From: Bilophila wadsworthia ATCC 49260
GTDB lineage: Bacteria > Desulfobacterota > Desulfovibrionia > Desulfovibrionales > Desulfovibrionaceae
NCBI RefSeq assembly: GCF_000701705.1
Contig: NZ_JNJP01000015.1
Span: 6,377 to 70,376, forward strand
Length of the DNA: 64,000 bases
Reading direction: 5' to 3'
Positions 41,556 through 49,381 of the stretch are shown here, piece after piece. Within the stretch, counting starts at the first letter, position 1, and each line of letters begins with the position of its first letter. The notes below the pieces were generated by a model. It was not told where the DNA came from and searched no databases. It saw nothing but the letters and a program-made list of their open reading frames with translations. Both the position numbers and the translations under genes were made by a program.

Positions 41556-44219
41556 TTACTTAAAATGCGAAGCGAGTAGCCGATAAAGTGCCGTCACATC
41601 AATGGGCTTGGCTATATGCCCGTTCATGCCTGCCGCCACAGCGGCAGCTACATCCTCGTTGAAGGCGTTGGCCGTCATGGCAAGAATGGGGATGGAGTTC
41701 GCGTCGGGGTGTACCGAAGCGCGAATGGCTCGTGTCGCCTCATAGCCATCCATGACCGGCATCTGCACATCCATCAGAATAATGTCGTATTGCCCGGTTT
41801 CCGAGGCCGTAAAAAGAGCTACTCCCTCTGATCCGTTTTCGGCACTTTCGACCGTGGCCCCTGTCATTTCAAGAAACTCCTGGGCGACTTCACGGTTGAA
41901 TTCATTGTCTTCAACCAGCAGTATATGCTTCCCCGTAAAGTCATAATGCTGATGCGCAGTTTCCGCCTCTGATTCCGGGGGGGCGGAAACTTCTATTTCT
42001 CTCTTCGGAGCCGTGCGCCGTGTTAATGAAGTAAGCGTATTGTAAAGATTGGAAGCGAAAAAGGGCTTGGCGATGAATCCGTTAACTCCAATGGCACGGG
42101 CCTTTTCTTCTATCGCTCCCCAGTCATAGGCGCTGATAATGATGATAAGAGTTTCCGGCCCGACTTCATTACGGATACGGCGGACGGTTTCCATGCCATC
42201 CATGTCCGGCATTTTCCAGTCTATGAAGCATACGTCGTAATCATCACCACTGACATGGGATTCTTGCACAACCTTCACGGCTTCCGCACCGCTGAGCACC
42301 CATCGGGTACGAAGTCCCATTTTATCCAGCAACAGGCAGGCGTGCTCGCAGGTATCGTAGTCGTCATCCACTACGAGCACTTTGAGTGGCTCCAGCTCGC
42401 CTTTGCCTTTTTCTAACTGCCGTCCGCTCAGGCCAAAGGGGAGCTCCACAGTAAACTCGGTTCCCCTGCCTTCCTCGCTTTTCACGAATATCGTGCCGCC
42501 CAGCAAAGAAACAAGATTTTTGGTAATGGCCATGCCGAGCCCAGTACCACCAAATTTTGAAGCGGTGGAGGATGTGGCCTGTTCAAAGGGGGTATAAAGC
42601 CGCTTTATGAACTCTTGGCTCATACCAATGCCCGTATCACGGATAACAAAGCGGAACTGCACATTATTGTTCTTTTTATGGAGCTGGTGTACCTCCAGCC
42701 GTATAGAGCCCCCGACCGGGGTGAATTTGAGTGCATTGGACAGTATATTGATGAGAATCTGGTTAAGTCGCAGTGCGTCGCCGAGTAGCTCTTCTTCATC
42801 AACCCCGGACAGGGACACCTCAAAATCCAGTCCGCGTTCCAGCGCTTGAGGCTGGATAAGATTGATAACTCCTTGTAGAGATATTTTAAAATCGAACGGC
42901 TCATGAGCAATGGTGAGTTTGCCGCCTTCGATTTTGGACATGTCCAACACGTCATTGATAAGGCCGAGCAGATGGCGTGAGGACAGAGCTATTTTGGTGA
43001 GGCAATCCTCCATGCGGGATCGATCGTCAAGCCGGGTCAGGGCAATGACCGTCATACCGATAATGGCGTTCATCGGCGTACGGATTTCATGAGACATGTG
43101 GGAGAGGAAATTACTTTTGGCGGTATTTGCGTTGCGGGCATTCTCAAGAGCGTCGCTCAGTGCCTGTCGATAGGCAAATTCCTTAGTTTGATCGAATAAT
43201 ACGATAATGCGCTGGCTCAGAACACCATTTAGGAATATGGGATACACCCGGATATTGAAGCGGCGTCCCTCTTCACCAAGCACGATGTCCCGTTCCTTCA
43301 TATTTGAGGACGTATCGTCGAGCACTGCGCGCAACCAGTCGCTGTCCTTACACGCTAGAAGAGAATATAATTTTCTGTAATCATGAATAAATTTTTCAGG
43401 CGGTACGCCTATGACGCGTTCACTATTTGAGCTCACATATTCAAAAGATTTATCTTCGCGTGAAATGAAAAATATTTCATCTATGTTGGCTGCAAGCAGA
43501 TTGAGGAGTTTTTCGCGGTATGCGCTCTCCTTGTATTTATCCCATTCCAGTTTGCGGGTGTGGAGAATCAGCAAGATGATGCTTATTCCCATAAGCAGCG
43601 TAGCAATGATGGAAAAGGTTCTCAGCTTGTCCATTTCTGCCAAGATTGCATTGCCACGGTGTTCGGCGGCATCGCCCAAGTTACCTAGCAGTTTATCCAC
43701 CTTTTCAAAATGTGGGAGAACCTCACGGGCATAATAGGCATTGATGTACTGAAAATCCAGATTGCCCAATAAGTTATTGACCATATTTTTTCGGGCTTCC
43801 CGCAATTCAGCCATACATCTTTTCAGATAAGCCAGTTCTTTCTCATTCCCCCGGAACTTGAGCGTGATCTCTTCCAACGACTTGTCCTGCATAGCCCTCT
43901 GTTTTCGAAGGAGGTCATTAATTTGGGCAGCGGTGATGTCGGGCGTGGCTAGAAGAGATGGCAGAGAGATTCGTATGCCATAGAGGGCGGTTTTCATTTC
44001 CTGCGCTTTGCGTGAGACAGTATAGGGATACTCATAGAGCTGCGTTGTTGAATCGCCTATTTTATACATGGAGAAACAGACGAACAAAATATAGAAAACA
44101 GTAATAAGACAGAGCCCAAGCAGCCATTTGGGTATTTTTATAAAACCAACAAGCTGTGTCTTTACATCGTCTGCGGCCTGTTTTCCCGTCGTATATGGTA
44201 TTCCGCTGTAACTTTTCAT
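41556..44219 (-). CDS. hybrid sensor histidine kinase with PAS, HisKA, HATPase and two receiver domains
   Basis: An 887-residue kinase. Transmembrane helices at about 33-52 and 202-220 flank a helical periplasmic sensor of about 150 residues. A PAS domain spans about 235-350. The phosphorylated histidine is His377 in MSHEIRTPMN. The ATPase domain has the N box NILSNALKF and G boxes DTGIGMS and GGTGLGM. Two receiver domains follow, with phosphate-accepting Asp667 (FIDWKMPDMDG) and Asp817 (LMDVQMPVMDG). The separate Hpt protein and the REC-HD-GYP protein encoded upstream complete a His-Asp-His-Asp relay. The gene lies 78 bases after the Hpt gene, in the same direction. Confidence 0.92.
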   Translation of the reverse strand: MKSYSGIPYTTGKQAADDVKTQLVGFIKIPKWLLGLCLITVFYILFVCFSMYKIGDSTTQLYEYPYTVSRKAQEMKTALYGIRISLPSLLATPDITAAQINDLLRKQRAMQDKSLEEITLKFRGNEKELAYLKRCMAELREARKNMVNNLLGNLDFQYINAYYAREVLPHFEKVDKLLGNLGDAAEHRGNAILAEMDKLRTFSIIATLLMGISIILLILHTRKLEWDKYKESAYREKLLNLLAANIDEIFFISREDKSFEYVSSNSERVIGVPPEKFIHDYRKLYSLLACKDSDWLRAVLDDTSSNMKERDIVLGEEGRRFNIRVYPIFLNGVLSQRIIVLFDQTKEFAYRQALSDALENARNANTAKSNFLSHMSHEIRTPMNAIIGMTVIALTRLDDRSRMEDCLTKIALSSRHLLGLINDVLDMSKIEGGKLTIAHEPFDFKISLQGVINLIQPQALERGLDFEVSLSGVDEEELLGDALRLNQILINILSNALKFTPVGGSIRLEVHQLHKKNNNVQFRFVIRDTGIGMSQEFIKRLYTPFEQATSSTASKFGGTGLGMAITKNLVSLLGGTIFVKSEEGRGTEFTVELPFGLSGRQLEKGKGELEPLKVLVVDDDYDTCEHACLLLDKMGLRTRWVLSGAEAVKVVQESHVSGDDYDVCFIDWKMPDMDGMETVRRIRNEVGPETLIIIISAYDWGAIEEKARAIGVNGFIAKPFFASNLYNTLTSLTRRTAPKREIEVSAPPESEAETAHQHYDFTGKHILLVEDNEFNREVAQEFLEMTGATVESAENGSEGVALFTASETGQYDIILMDVQMPVMDGYEATRAIRASVHPDANSIPILAMTANAFNEDVAAAVAAGMNGHIAKPIDVTALYRLLASHFK

Positions 44220-44297
44220 TTAATTACCTAGTATTATGTAGATATACAGCAGTACGCAATATCCCTTTATACGTCCTTCTGCTCAATACCCTGTACG

Positions 44298-44648
44298 TTA
44301 CGCCCGGATCACACCGCAAATATTCTCGTAGCTGTTGGATATCTCTGGCATCATACCAACGGCTTCTTTCCATTCTCCGGCGCGGATATGACGTTCCTGC
44401 AGAATCACAAGCTCCTGCATGGCCTCACATCCTATGGTACCACATATGCTTTTCAGCGTGTGCGCTGCTCTGCCAGCCGCTTCCCAATCGTTTGAGGCTA
44501 GAGAATCCCGCAGCATGGCATAGCTCTTTTCGCTGAGGAATTTCTGTAAATAGCGCTCAAGCATAGCCTCGTTTCCCATAAAGCGTTCAAGGGCTTCGTC
44601 CACCATAATTCCGCCCGCCTCAAGTCTTGCCTTTCTTGTCTGATCCAT
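44298..44648 (-). CDS. histidine phosphotransfer (Hpt) protein
   Basis: A 116-residue Hpt domain with the phosphorylated histidine His63 in AAHTLKSICGTIG, in a four-helix-bundle length. It shuttles phosphate from a receiver of the hybrid kinase (41556-44219) to the receiver of the HD-GYP protein (44660-45763). The ATG at 44648 has GAGG upstream; a GTG five codons earlier is possible. It starts 11 bases after the HD-GYP stop, so the genes form one operon. Confidence 0.88.
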   Translation of the reverse strand: MDQTRKARLEAGGIMVDEALERFMGNEAMLERYLQKFLSEKSYAMLRDSLASNDWEAAGRAAHTLKSICGTIGCEAMQELVILQERHIRAGEWKEAVGMMPEISNSYENICGVIRA

Positions 44649-44659
44649 ATTTTTTTGCC

Positions 44660-45763
44660 TCACTCGTACAATCGTTCCGGGCCGCTACCGTAGAGAGTGC
44701 GGAGCTTACCCTCAATTTCCCGAAAGCATGCCAATATGTTTGGATTGAACACGCCGCATTCGCCGCTGACAATCATGCCAAGGGCCACCTCAAAACTGAA
44801 AGCCTTCTTGTAACACCGTGGGCTGACCAGCGCGTCATATACGTCTGCAATGGAGACTATCTGTGCCCATAAAGGGATATCGTCGCCCTTGCGCCCCTCC
44901 GGGTATCCGCGTCCGTCCCATCTCTCATGATGGTATTTGGCAATATCGTAGGCATACGTGAAAAACGGCAGTTCCCTCATCTGCGGAATTCTCTCCAGAA
45001 GTTGTCCTCCTTGTGTCGTATGCGTCTTCATGATCTCAAACTCCTCGGGGGTAAGGCGTCCTGGCTTGCTCAATATGGCGTCAGGAATGGAAATCTTCCC
45101 AACGTCATGCATAATCGCGGCCAAAGAAATATGCTCAATTTCCTCCGTCGAAAAATCTCTGCCCAGTGGGGAATTTTCAAGGAACAGCTTAGTGATGTCA
45201 TGTATTTTCCGGATGTGCTCACCGGACTCGCCACTGCGAAATTCAATGGCTGTTGAAAGAGACTCTATCATCCCCATGTTCAGCCTCAGGATTCTTTTGG
45301 CCTGTTTTAAAAGCTGATCTTTTTGCTGGCCCACCACACTGGAGAGTCGTTTACGTGCCGTAAACAATTCAATAACGGAATTAACCCGGCGTTGCACCAT
45401 ATACGAAGAAATAGGTTTAGAAATGACATCCATCACGCCGAGTTCATATGCTCGCTTGATGATTCTCGTATCTGTTTCTCCAGTAATAAGAAAGACGGGA
45501 ATATGATCAACAACACCATCTCTGTTAAGTTTTTTCAATACTTCAATACCGCCCATTACAGGCATGACCATATCCAGAAGGACAGCACAAAATTTTTGTC
45601 CACATTCTAGTATTTTATTGAGATACTCTTTTCCATTTTCAGCCATTTCAATGGAATGAGACGCAGAAAAAATATTTCCCAACACATCACGGTTCATTTC
45701 ATCATCATCGACAATAAGAATTGTGTTAGGAATAACTATTTTATGCATGAATGAATATTCCAT
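44660..45763 (-). CDS. response regulator with HD-GYP c-di-GMP phosphodiesterase domain (RpfG-like)
   Basis: A 367-residue protein. The receiver domain (about 12-130) has DDDEMN acidic residues and the phospho-acceptor Asp64 in LLDMVMP. After a coiled linker, the HD-GYP domain carries His219-Asp220 (IMHDVGKI) and HHERWDGRGYPEG (278-290), all key residues being intact, so it should hydrolyse c-di-GMP. It is the first gene of the phosphorelay operon and is the likely output. This is the second c-di-GMP hydrolase in the window, after the EAL protein at 6147-8366. The upstream region is very AT-rich and probably contains the promoter. Confidence 0.92.
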   Translation of the reverse strand: MEYSFMHKIVIPNTILIVDDDEMNRDVLGNIFSASHSIEMAENGKEYLNKILECGQKFCAVLLDMVMPVMGGIEVLKKLNRDGVVDHIPVFLITGETDTRIIKRAYELGVMDVISKPISSYMVQRRVNSVIELFTARKRLSSVVGQQKDQLLKQAKRILRLNMGMIESLSTAIEFRSGESGEHIRKIHDITKLFLENSPLGRDFSTEEIEHISLAAIMHDVGKISIPDAILSKPGRLTPEEFEIMKTHTTQGGQLLERIPQMRELPFFTYAYDIAKYHHERWDGRGYPEGRKGDDIPLWAQIVSIADVYDALVSPRCYKKAFSFEVALGMIVSGECGVFNPNILACFREIEGKLRTLYGSGPERLYE

Positions 45764-46512
45764 AATTATTTGAAAAAATGTATAAAATATTTAATGATAT
45801 ATTGTCGCTTGTTTTATCAGCGAAACGAGAAACAAAATATTCCCAAGGTTGCCCCTATTTTCTTATTTGAGAAAATATTAATAATTTTTTATAATTGATT
45901 TCATTTTAATATAAAAACACGAATAGTTACGTGTGTAAATAAAAATATCGAAATCAAGGACTGCTCATGTACAAATATTGCTATATAGAGCCAATTATAT
46001 TTACTAGTTATTTAATATGATATACTGGGCGTATCTGGAACGGATACGTTGCTTCTAGGTTCAACCGAATCGGGGAAATAGCTGAGGTGCTGAACAGTTC
46101 CATGACGGAATTTTTCAAGAAAAATGACTCCGTAAGGGCGAGACCTGACTATCTTGCAGACAGCATCAATCCTCTTCCGCTAGGAAAATCCGATATGCGC
46201 CGGAACAGGCCATCCTGCAATGGTGTTCCGAACAAACAGATGTTACGGACTCGGCATCATGTGTTCGAACATCGCAACCTTGCTGCCTTATACCAGCCGC
46301 GTCATTGAGACGCTTCCACGGCTTGCTCCGGCACTGTTCGGACTGCTCGAAGGGGCCTTGAGGAGGAACGCATGGCGGATACCTGCTGACTGTGCCGATT
46401 GGGGCTTTTGACGAGGATGCCGCCGTGTCTCGGAAAACACGTCGAATGGGATTGCGGAACTGCACGCCAGTGCCGTTTGTCCCGTTTCATAGCCAGATAG
46501 GAAGGAAAAGAT
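45764..46512. other. AT-rich promoter region, then 400 bases of possible decayed coding DNA
   Basis: Bases 45764-46020 are strongly AT-rich and should contain the promoter of the leftward phosphorelay operon. From about 46028 to 46450 the GC content rises, and parts of all three rightward frames look protein-like (for example GYVASRFNRIGEIAEVLNSS near 46050, and SNIATLLPYTSRVIETLP near 46270). No single frame spans it, which suggests a frameshifted remnant. I could not assign a family. Confidence 0.4.
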
Positions 46513-46584
46513 ATGAGTCTCGGAAAATGGATACCTGTGGTGATTGCGATTCTGACCGTCATAGCGGATGAGATGGACGAGTAA
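46513..46584 (+). CDS. predicted 23-residue membrane peptide
   Basis: A very short frame beginning at ATG 46513, with GGAAGGAAAAG directly upstream as a ribosome site. The product begins MSLGKWIPVV, has a central hydrophobic stretch (IPVVIAILTVIA) and ends in an acidic tail (DEMDE). Stop TAA is followed within five bases by a strong terminator. A good ribosome site, a membrane-like peptide and its own terminator argue that it is a real small-protein gene, perhaps a partner of a membrane transporter, like AcrZ or MetS. The transporter it may once have served could be the decayed DNA upstream. No family was recognised. Confidence 0.5.
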   Translation: MSLGKWIPVVIAILTVIADEMDE

Positions 46585-46588
46585 AAAA

Positions 46589-46635
46589 GGTGGAGGCTGA
46601 AAAATCAGCCTCCACCGTTTATTTTTTTATTTCAA
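46589..46635 (+). terminator. strong intrinsic terminator
   Basis: GGTGGAGGCTGA and TCAGCCTCCACC form a perfect 12-bp stem around AAAA, followed by GTTTATTTTTTTATTT. It is the last host feature before the prophage. Confidence 0.93.
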
Positions 46636-46733
46636 AACCTCATCCTGTACAGGCAGCGGACAGAAAAAAGAAAGATGAATCTTTCCAATTATAGGGGGTC
46701 AGGATAGATGAGAATGGCGGTGGGGCTAGATCG

Positions 46734-46766
46734 TGTCGGCGATATGTCGGCGATATGTAGGCGGTA
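46734..46766 (+). repeat. three tandem 11-bp repeats, candidate left end of the Mu-like prophage
   Basis: TGTCGGCGATA, TGTCGGCGATA, TGTAGGCGGTA: two perfect copies and one with two changes. The array starts with TG, as Mu-type ends do. It lies about 190 bases outside the stop of the leftward repressor gene, the spacing expected from Mu. The five bases just before (GATCG) would be the target duplication. The right end is outside the window, so this cannot be confirmed here. Confidence 0.55.
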
Positions 46767-46867
46767 CGCGGGGATAGGGCTGGCGAGGCTCGCGTTTTGG
46801 GTACAAAAGTGAAGTTGAGAATATGGGCCGTTCTGAAGGCCTTTTTTCACGCAAAATGAGAATAAGG

Positions 46868-46914
46868 AATGCCCCGGTGCGTGTCGGATTTGACACAAAA
46901 CCGGGGCATTTTTT
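46868..46914. terminator. terminator beside the phage repressor gene
   Basis: AATGCCCCGGT and ACCGGGGCATT form a perfect 11-bp stem with a partly paired 21-base loop (GTGTC/GACAC), with TTTT on the plus side and A-rich DNA on the other. It lies 10-56 bases past the leftward repressor stop. Confidence 0.75.
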
Positions 46915-46923
46915 GCGCTGTTT

Positions 46924-47472
46924 TTACGTGCGGGGTTGGGGCCGGTCACTGGGCGGAATATTCTTCTGCTCGTCAAGCGGGGAGAGCGTCCCTTCGATTT
47001 TACGTTTCCTGAGTTCCGATATGGTGAGATTTTCCTCAGGCTTTTCCTTCCTGAGTTCCGCGTTTTCCTTGATCAATTCGCTGTTTTCCCTTGCTAGCCT
47101 TCGAAGCTCCGCGTTCACCTCGCGCAGCTCCGTACTCAGCTCGCGCCGTTCCCTGCGCTCCTCCGCCAGCTCCTTTTCTAGCAGCTCACAGCGAGCGCAC
47201 GTTGTTGTTCCCGTTATTTCGCTTGGTTGCGCCTGTTCAGACTGCGTGTTTGCGGTGTGTTCGTCATCGGGGCGCATGGGGCCAACGCCATTCATAAGCC
47301 ATTCGATTGATATTTTAAGTCTGTCGCTTATTTTTTTAACTGTTTTAAATTCAGGAATTTTTTTGCCTTTTTCATAGAGATAAAGCGTTTGTTGGTGAAT
47401 GCCAATTTGTTCAGCAAATATTTTGCGTGAAACATTCCCTCTTTGTTCTCGGATTCTTTCAGCTATGCTCAT
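46924..47472 (-). CDS. Mu-like phage repressor, XRE-type helix-turn-helix with C-terminal coiled coil
   Basis: A 182-residue DNA-binding protein. Residues about 1-65 are an XRE/Cro helix-turn-helix (SRKIFAEQIGIHQQTLYLYE, then KISDRLKISIEWLMNG). After a CARC pair the C-terminal half is a long Glu/Arg/Leu-rich coiled coil (about 95-160), probably for dimerisation. I chose the ATG at 47472; an earlier in-frame start lies in operator repeats. It is transcribed leftward, away from the phage early genes, which start 260 bases to the right. Copies of AAGTTTTGC around its start are the likely binding sites. The role is as the lysogeny repressor c of Mu. Confidence 0.8.
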   Translation of the reverse strand: MSIAERIREQRGNVSRKIFAEQIGIHQQTLYLYEKGKKIPEFKTVKKISDRLKISIEWLMNGVGPMRPDDEHTANTQSEQAQPSEITGTTTCARCELLEKELAEERRERRELSTELREVNAELRRLARENSELIKENAELRKEKPEENLTISELRKRKIEGTLSPLDEQKNIPPSDRPQPRT

Positions 47473-47581
47473 GCAAAACTTCCCAGCGCGAAGTTTTGCG
47501 CGAAGTTTTGCGCGCAAGGCTTCCGCAATATCCCGTATTAAAACGATATACAGGAATTTTAAAAATATTTAAGTTTTGCGC
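47473..47581. promoter_or_regulatory. repressor operator region with four AAGTTTTGC-type sites
   Basis: AAGTTTTGC occurs at 47491-47499, 47503-47511 and 47571-47579, all within the longer GCGAAGTTTTGCGC (the first two copies overlap by two bases) or AAGTTTTGCGC. Inverted copy GCAAAACTT lies at 47473-47481. The sites cover both the repressor start and the early promoter region, as expected for a Mu-type genetic switch. Confidence 0.75.
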
Positions 47582-47733
47582 TAAACAAGGTTGACTTTTT
47601 AAGTCTTTTGACTGAAAAAGGTCTTGTGAGCGGTTCAGTAGTCAATTCAGTTCTGAACCACTGTAACCGCCTACAATCGGAAGATCAACGTCCTGACTTT
47701 CGTGAAGTTTGGACAAGCGTCAAAGGAAAGCAC

Positions 47734-48162
47734 ATGTCTCAGATGTCCCTTTTCGACTGCGATTACACCCGGTTTGCCGGAGTCATGCCCGCAGTACGCG
47801 CCGCCATGCGGCGGGCGGCGGGCGCTCCGGACAGCGTCGGGCGTAAAGGGTTGGTCGACAAGATCAATCTGATCACGACCGAGGCTGAAATCCGGCTTAC
47901 GGGCGGACAGGGGACGTCCATCTCCAAGGACACCTTGGACAAATGGTTGTCCCCTTCGGACACCAGTCATCCTCCTTCGGTACTGGCCGTGCTGGTCTTC
48001 TGCCGGGCCTGCGACAACTTTGATGCGCTCCGCGTCATCGTGCAGGCCGTGGGGATGGATTTGATGACGCCGGAGGACAGGCGGCTCCGGGATTATGCCG
48101 AGGCCGACCTGAGAATGAAGGAAGCGCGGAAGCGCAAGAAGCGGTTGGAGGAGGGGTTATGA
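47734..48162 (+). CDS. phage early protein, putative DNA-binding
   Basis: A 142-residue protein, first gene of the rightward early operon. It begins MSQMSLFDCDYTRFAG and ends in a very basic helix (KEARKRKKRLEEGL). The middle segment (LVDKINLITTEAEIRL, SISKDTLDKWLSP) resembles the cII-like/toprim-adjacent early regulators of Mu-like phages. The ATG at 47734 has AAGGAAAG just upstream, while an upstream TTG at 47608 is less likely. The position matches ner of Mu. I cannot name a family with confidence. Confidence 0.6.
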   Translation: MSQMSLFDCDYTRFAGVMPAVRAAMRRAAGAPDSVGRKGLVDKINLITTEAEIRLTGGQGTSISKDTLDKWLSPSDTSHPPSVLAVLVFCRACDNFDALRVIVQAVGMDLMTPEDRRLRDYAEADLRMKEARKRKKRLEEGL

Positions 48163-48440
48163 GCCGACGTCGTGCGGGAACTCCCGTTACTCGGGCGAAG
48201 CTCGGCGCACTGCGGTGCGGCGTCGCCAAGCGCATCTATGAAGCCCTCCAGCGAAAGGGGTGCACGGCTGGCGTCATTGCCAAAGAGCTCTGCATTTCCG
48301 AATCCGCCGTGTGCGCCACTGTCAGAGGATGCAACCACTCGGAGCGCGTTCTCGATGCGCTCAGAGGAGCGGGCGTGCCCGAAAGATACCTTTTTGACCC
48401 CCGCCGGATGACTCCGGCAGGGAAGGAGGCGGCAGCATGA
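48159..48440 (+). CDS. phage early helix-turn-helix protein (Ner-like)
   Basis: A 93-residue basic protein with a likely helix-turn-helix (CTAGVIAKELCISESAVCAT), similar in layout to Ner/Nlp regulators of Mu-like phages, with which it also shares the C-terminal RYLFDPRRMT segment type. It overlaps the preceding gene by four bases (ATGA). It probably represses the early and repressor promoters during lytic growth. Confidence 0.6.
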   Translation: MSRRRAGTPVTRAKLGALRCGVAKRIYEALQRKGCTAGVIAKELCISESAVCATVRGCNHSERVLDALRGAGVPERYLFDPRRMTPAGKEAAA

Positions 48441-48649
48441 ACGACTTTTCGGACGTAGGAATGCTGAAAGACGGAGTGGATCGGATTCAGACGGCCATTG
48501 ATTTTCTCGAATCCGAAGACATCAAGAGAGCACTCATTCGGTGTGGCAAGTGTGGTTACGGCGCTCTTGTAACCGATCTTATTCACGCGAAGTGCGCTGT
48601 TGCGGCTGTGGCCACCGTCATGGAGCGGGAAAAGGAGGAGAAAGCATGA
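48437..48649 (+). CDS. phage hypothetical protein
   Basis: A 70-residue protein overlapping the preceding gene by four bases and ending in an overlap with the next. It has one cysteine pair (CGKCG) and a helical tail. No family was recognised. The overlapping starts and stops show it belongs to the early operon. Confidence 0.55.
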   Translation: MNDFSDVGMLKDGVDRIQTAIDFLESEDIKRALIRCGKCGYGALVTDLIHAKCAVAAVATVMEREKEEKA

Positions 48650-49020
48650 GTAGTCTTGCCAACGCAAAGCCTTGGTCACCGTTTTTCATAAGAGAACTTC
48701 AGGAGCTTGCCCAGTTTCTGGATGATTTGGGCATGTCGCAGGAGCTGATCAACATGACTCTGGCGGCACGGGCTGGTTTGCCGGTTGCACCGGTCGATCC
48801 GAAGTCTCCTGTCTTCGTATGGGAGAAGGACGAGGCTCCGGCTCCCGAAGCACAGCCCCGCAGTCTGGATGAACGCCGCGAGGCTGTGCTTCAGGCAATC
48901 AAAGGCATGGGTGTAGCGGACATCATCGACGTGTTGTCGCTGCCGCTCAATACTGCACTCGCCAAGACCGGGATGGTGGCGACGATCAGTGTCCGCAACA
49001 CCTTCTCCTACAAGGAATAG
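48646..49020 (+). CDS. phage hypothetical protein
   Basis: A 124-residue acidic protein starting at ATG 48646, which overlaps the previous stop (ATGA) and has GGAG upstream. It contains an Ala/Pro-rich linker (EAPAPEAQPRSLDERREA) between an N-terminal helical part and a C-terminal part (GMGVADIIDVLSLPL). No family was recognised. Directly after its stop the 33-bp repeat array begins. Confidence 0.55.
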   Translation: MSSLANAKPWSPFFIRELQELAQFLDDLGMSQELINMTLAARAGLPVAPVDPKSPVFVWEKDEAPAPEAQPRSLDERREAVLQAIKGMGVADIIDVLSLPLNTALAKTGMVATISVRNTFSYKE

Positions 49021-49034
49021 AGCCGCAGCGTGCC

Positions 49035-49232
49035 GGAACGCCCCGAGCGTCCGCGCACCTGACGGCCCGGCTGCCAAGAACGCCGGAGCCTCCGAAGGCC
49101 GGAACCCCGCGAGGGTTTGAGCCTCGGAACGCCGGAGCCTCAGCGGGTCGGCATCCCCAGCGGATCGGAACCCCGGAAGGCCGGAGCATCCTGAAGACCG
49201 GAACTCCACGCGAGTTAGCGTCTCGGAAGGCC
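49035..49232. repeat. six degenerate 33-bp tandem repeats before the transposase gene
   Basis: Cutting the sequence every 33 bases from 49035 gives six units that nearly all begin GGA(A/G)C(C/G/T)(C/T)C and end (A/C)(A/G)GCC or close. The pattern is GGAACCCCGCGAGG, then about nine variable bases, then GAAGGCC. A partial seventh unit starts at 49233, and a similar 33-base unit out of register lies near 49327. Thirty-three bases are three helical turns and also 11 codons; both strands stay open across it, but no start codon with a ribosome site feeds the rightward frame. It fills the 361-base gap between an early gene and MuA. Possible roles are transposase or repressor binding, or it may be the remains of a coding minisatellite. 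Confidence 0.75.
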
Positions 49233-49381
49233 CGAGCGTCGGCAGCGGCTACCGCGCCCGTGTAGGCTTTCGCCGCATTTCCAGCGAAAGCAGCGTACAA
49301 CGGCGAGATTCCGCCTCCTGACGGTGGGACGCCAGCCCGGAGCGGCACAATCCGGGCCACATTTTTTGAAGGAGCAGTGGT

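Noticed and set aside
46087..46308. A 73-codon rightward frame after the AT-rich region
   Set aside because: No conserved motif, and protein-like stretches jump between frames, so I treat it as possible decayed DNA rather than a gene.
49035..49360. Possible CRISPR array
   Set aside because: The 33-bp units follow each other without spacers and are degenerate, and no cas genes are present.
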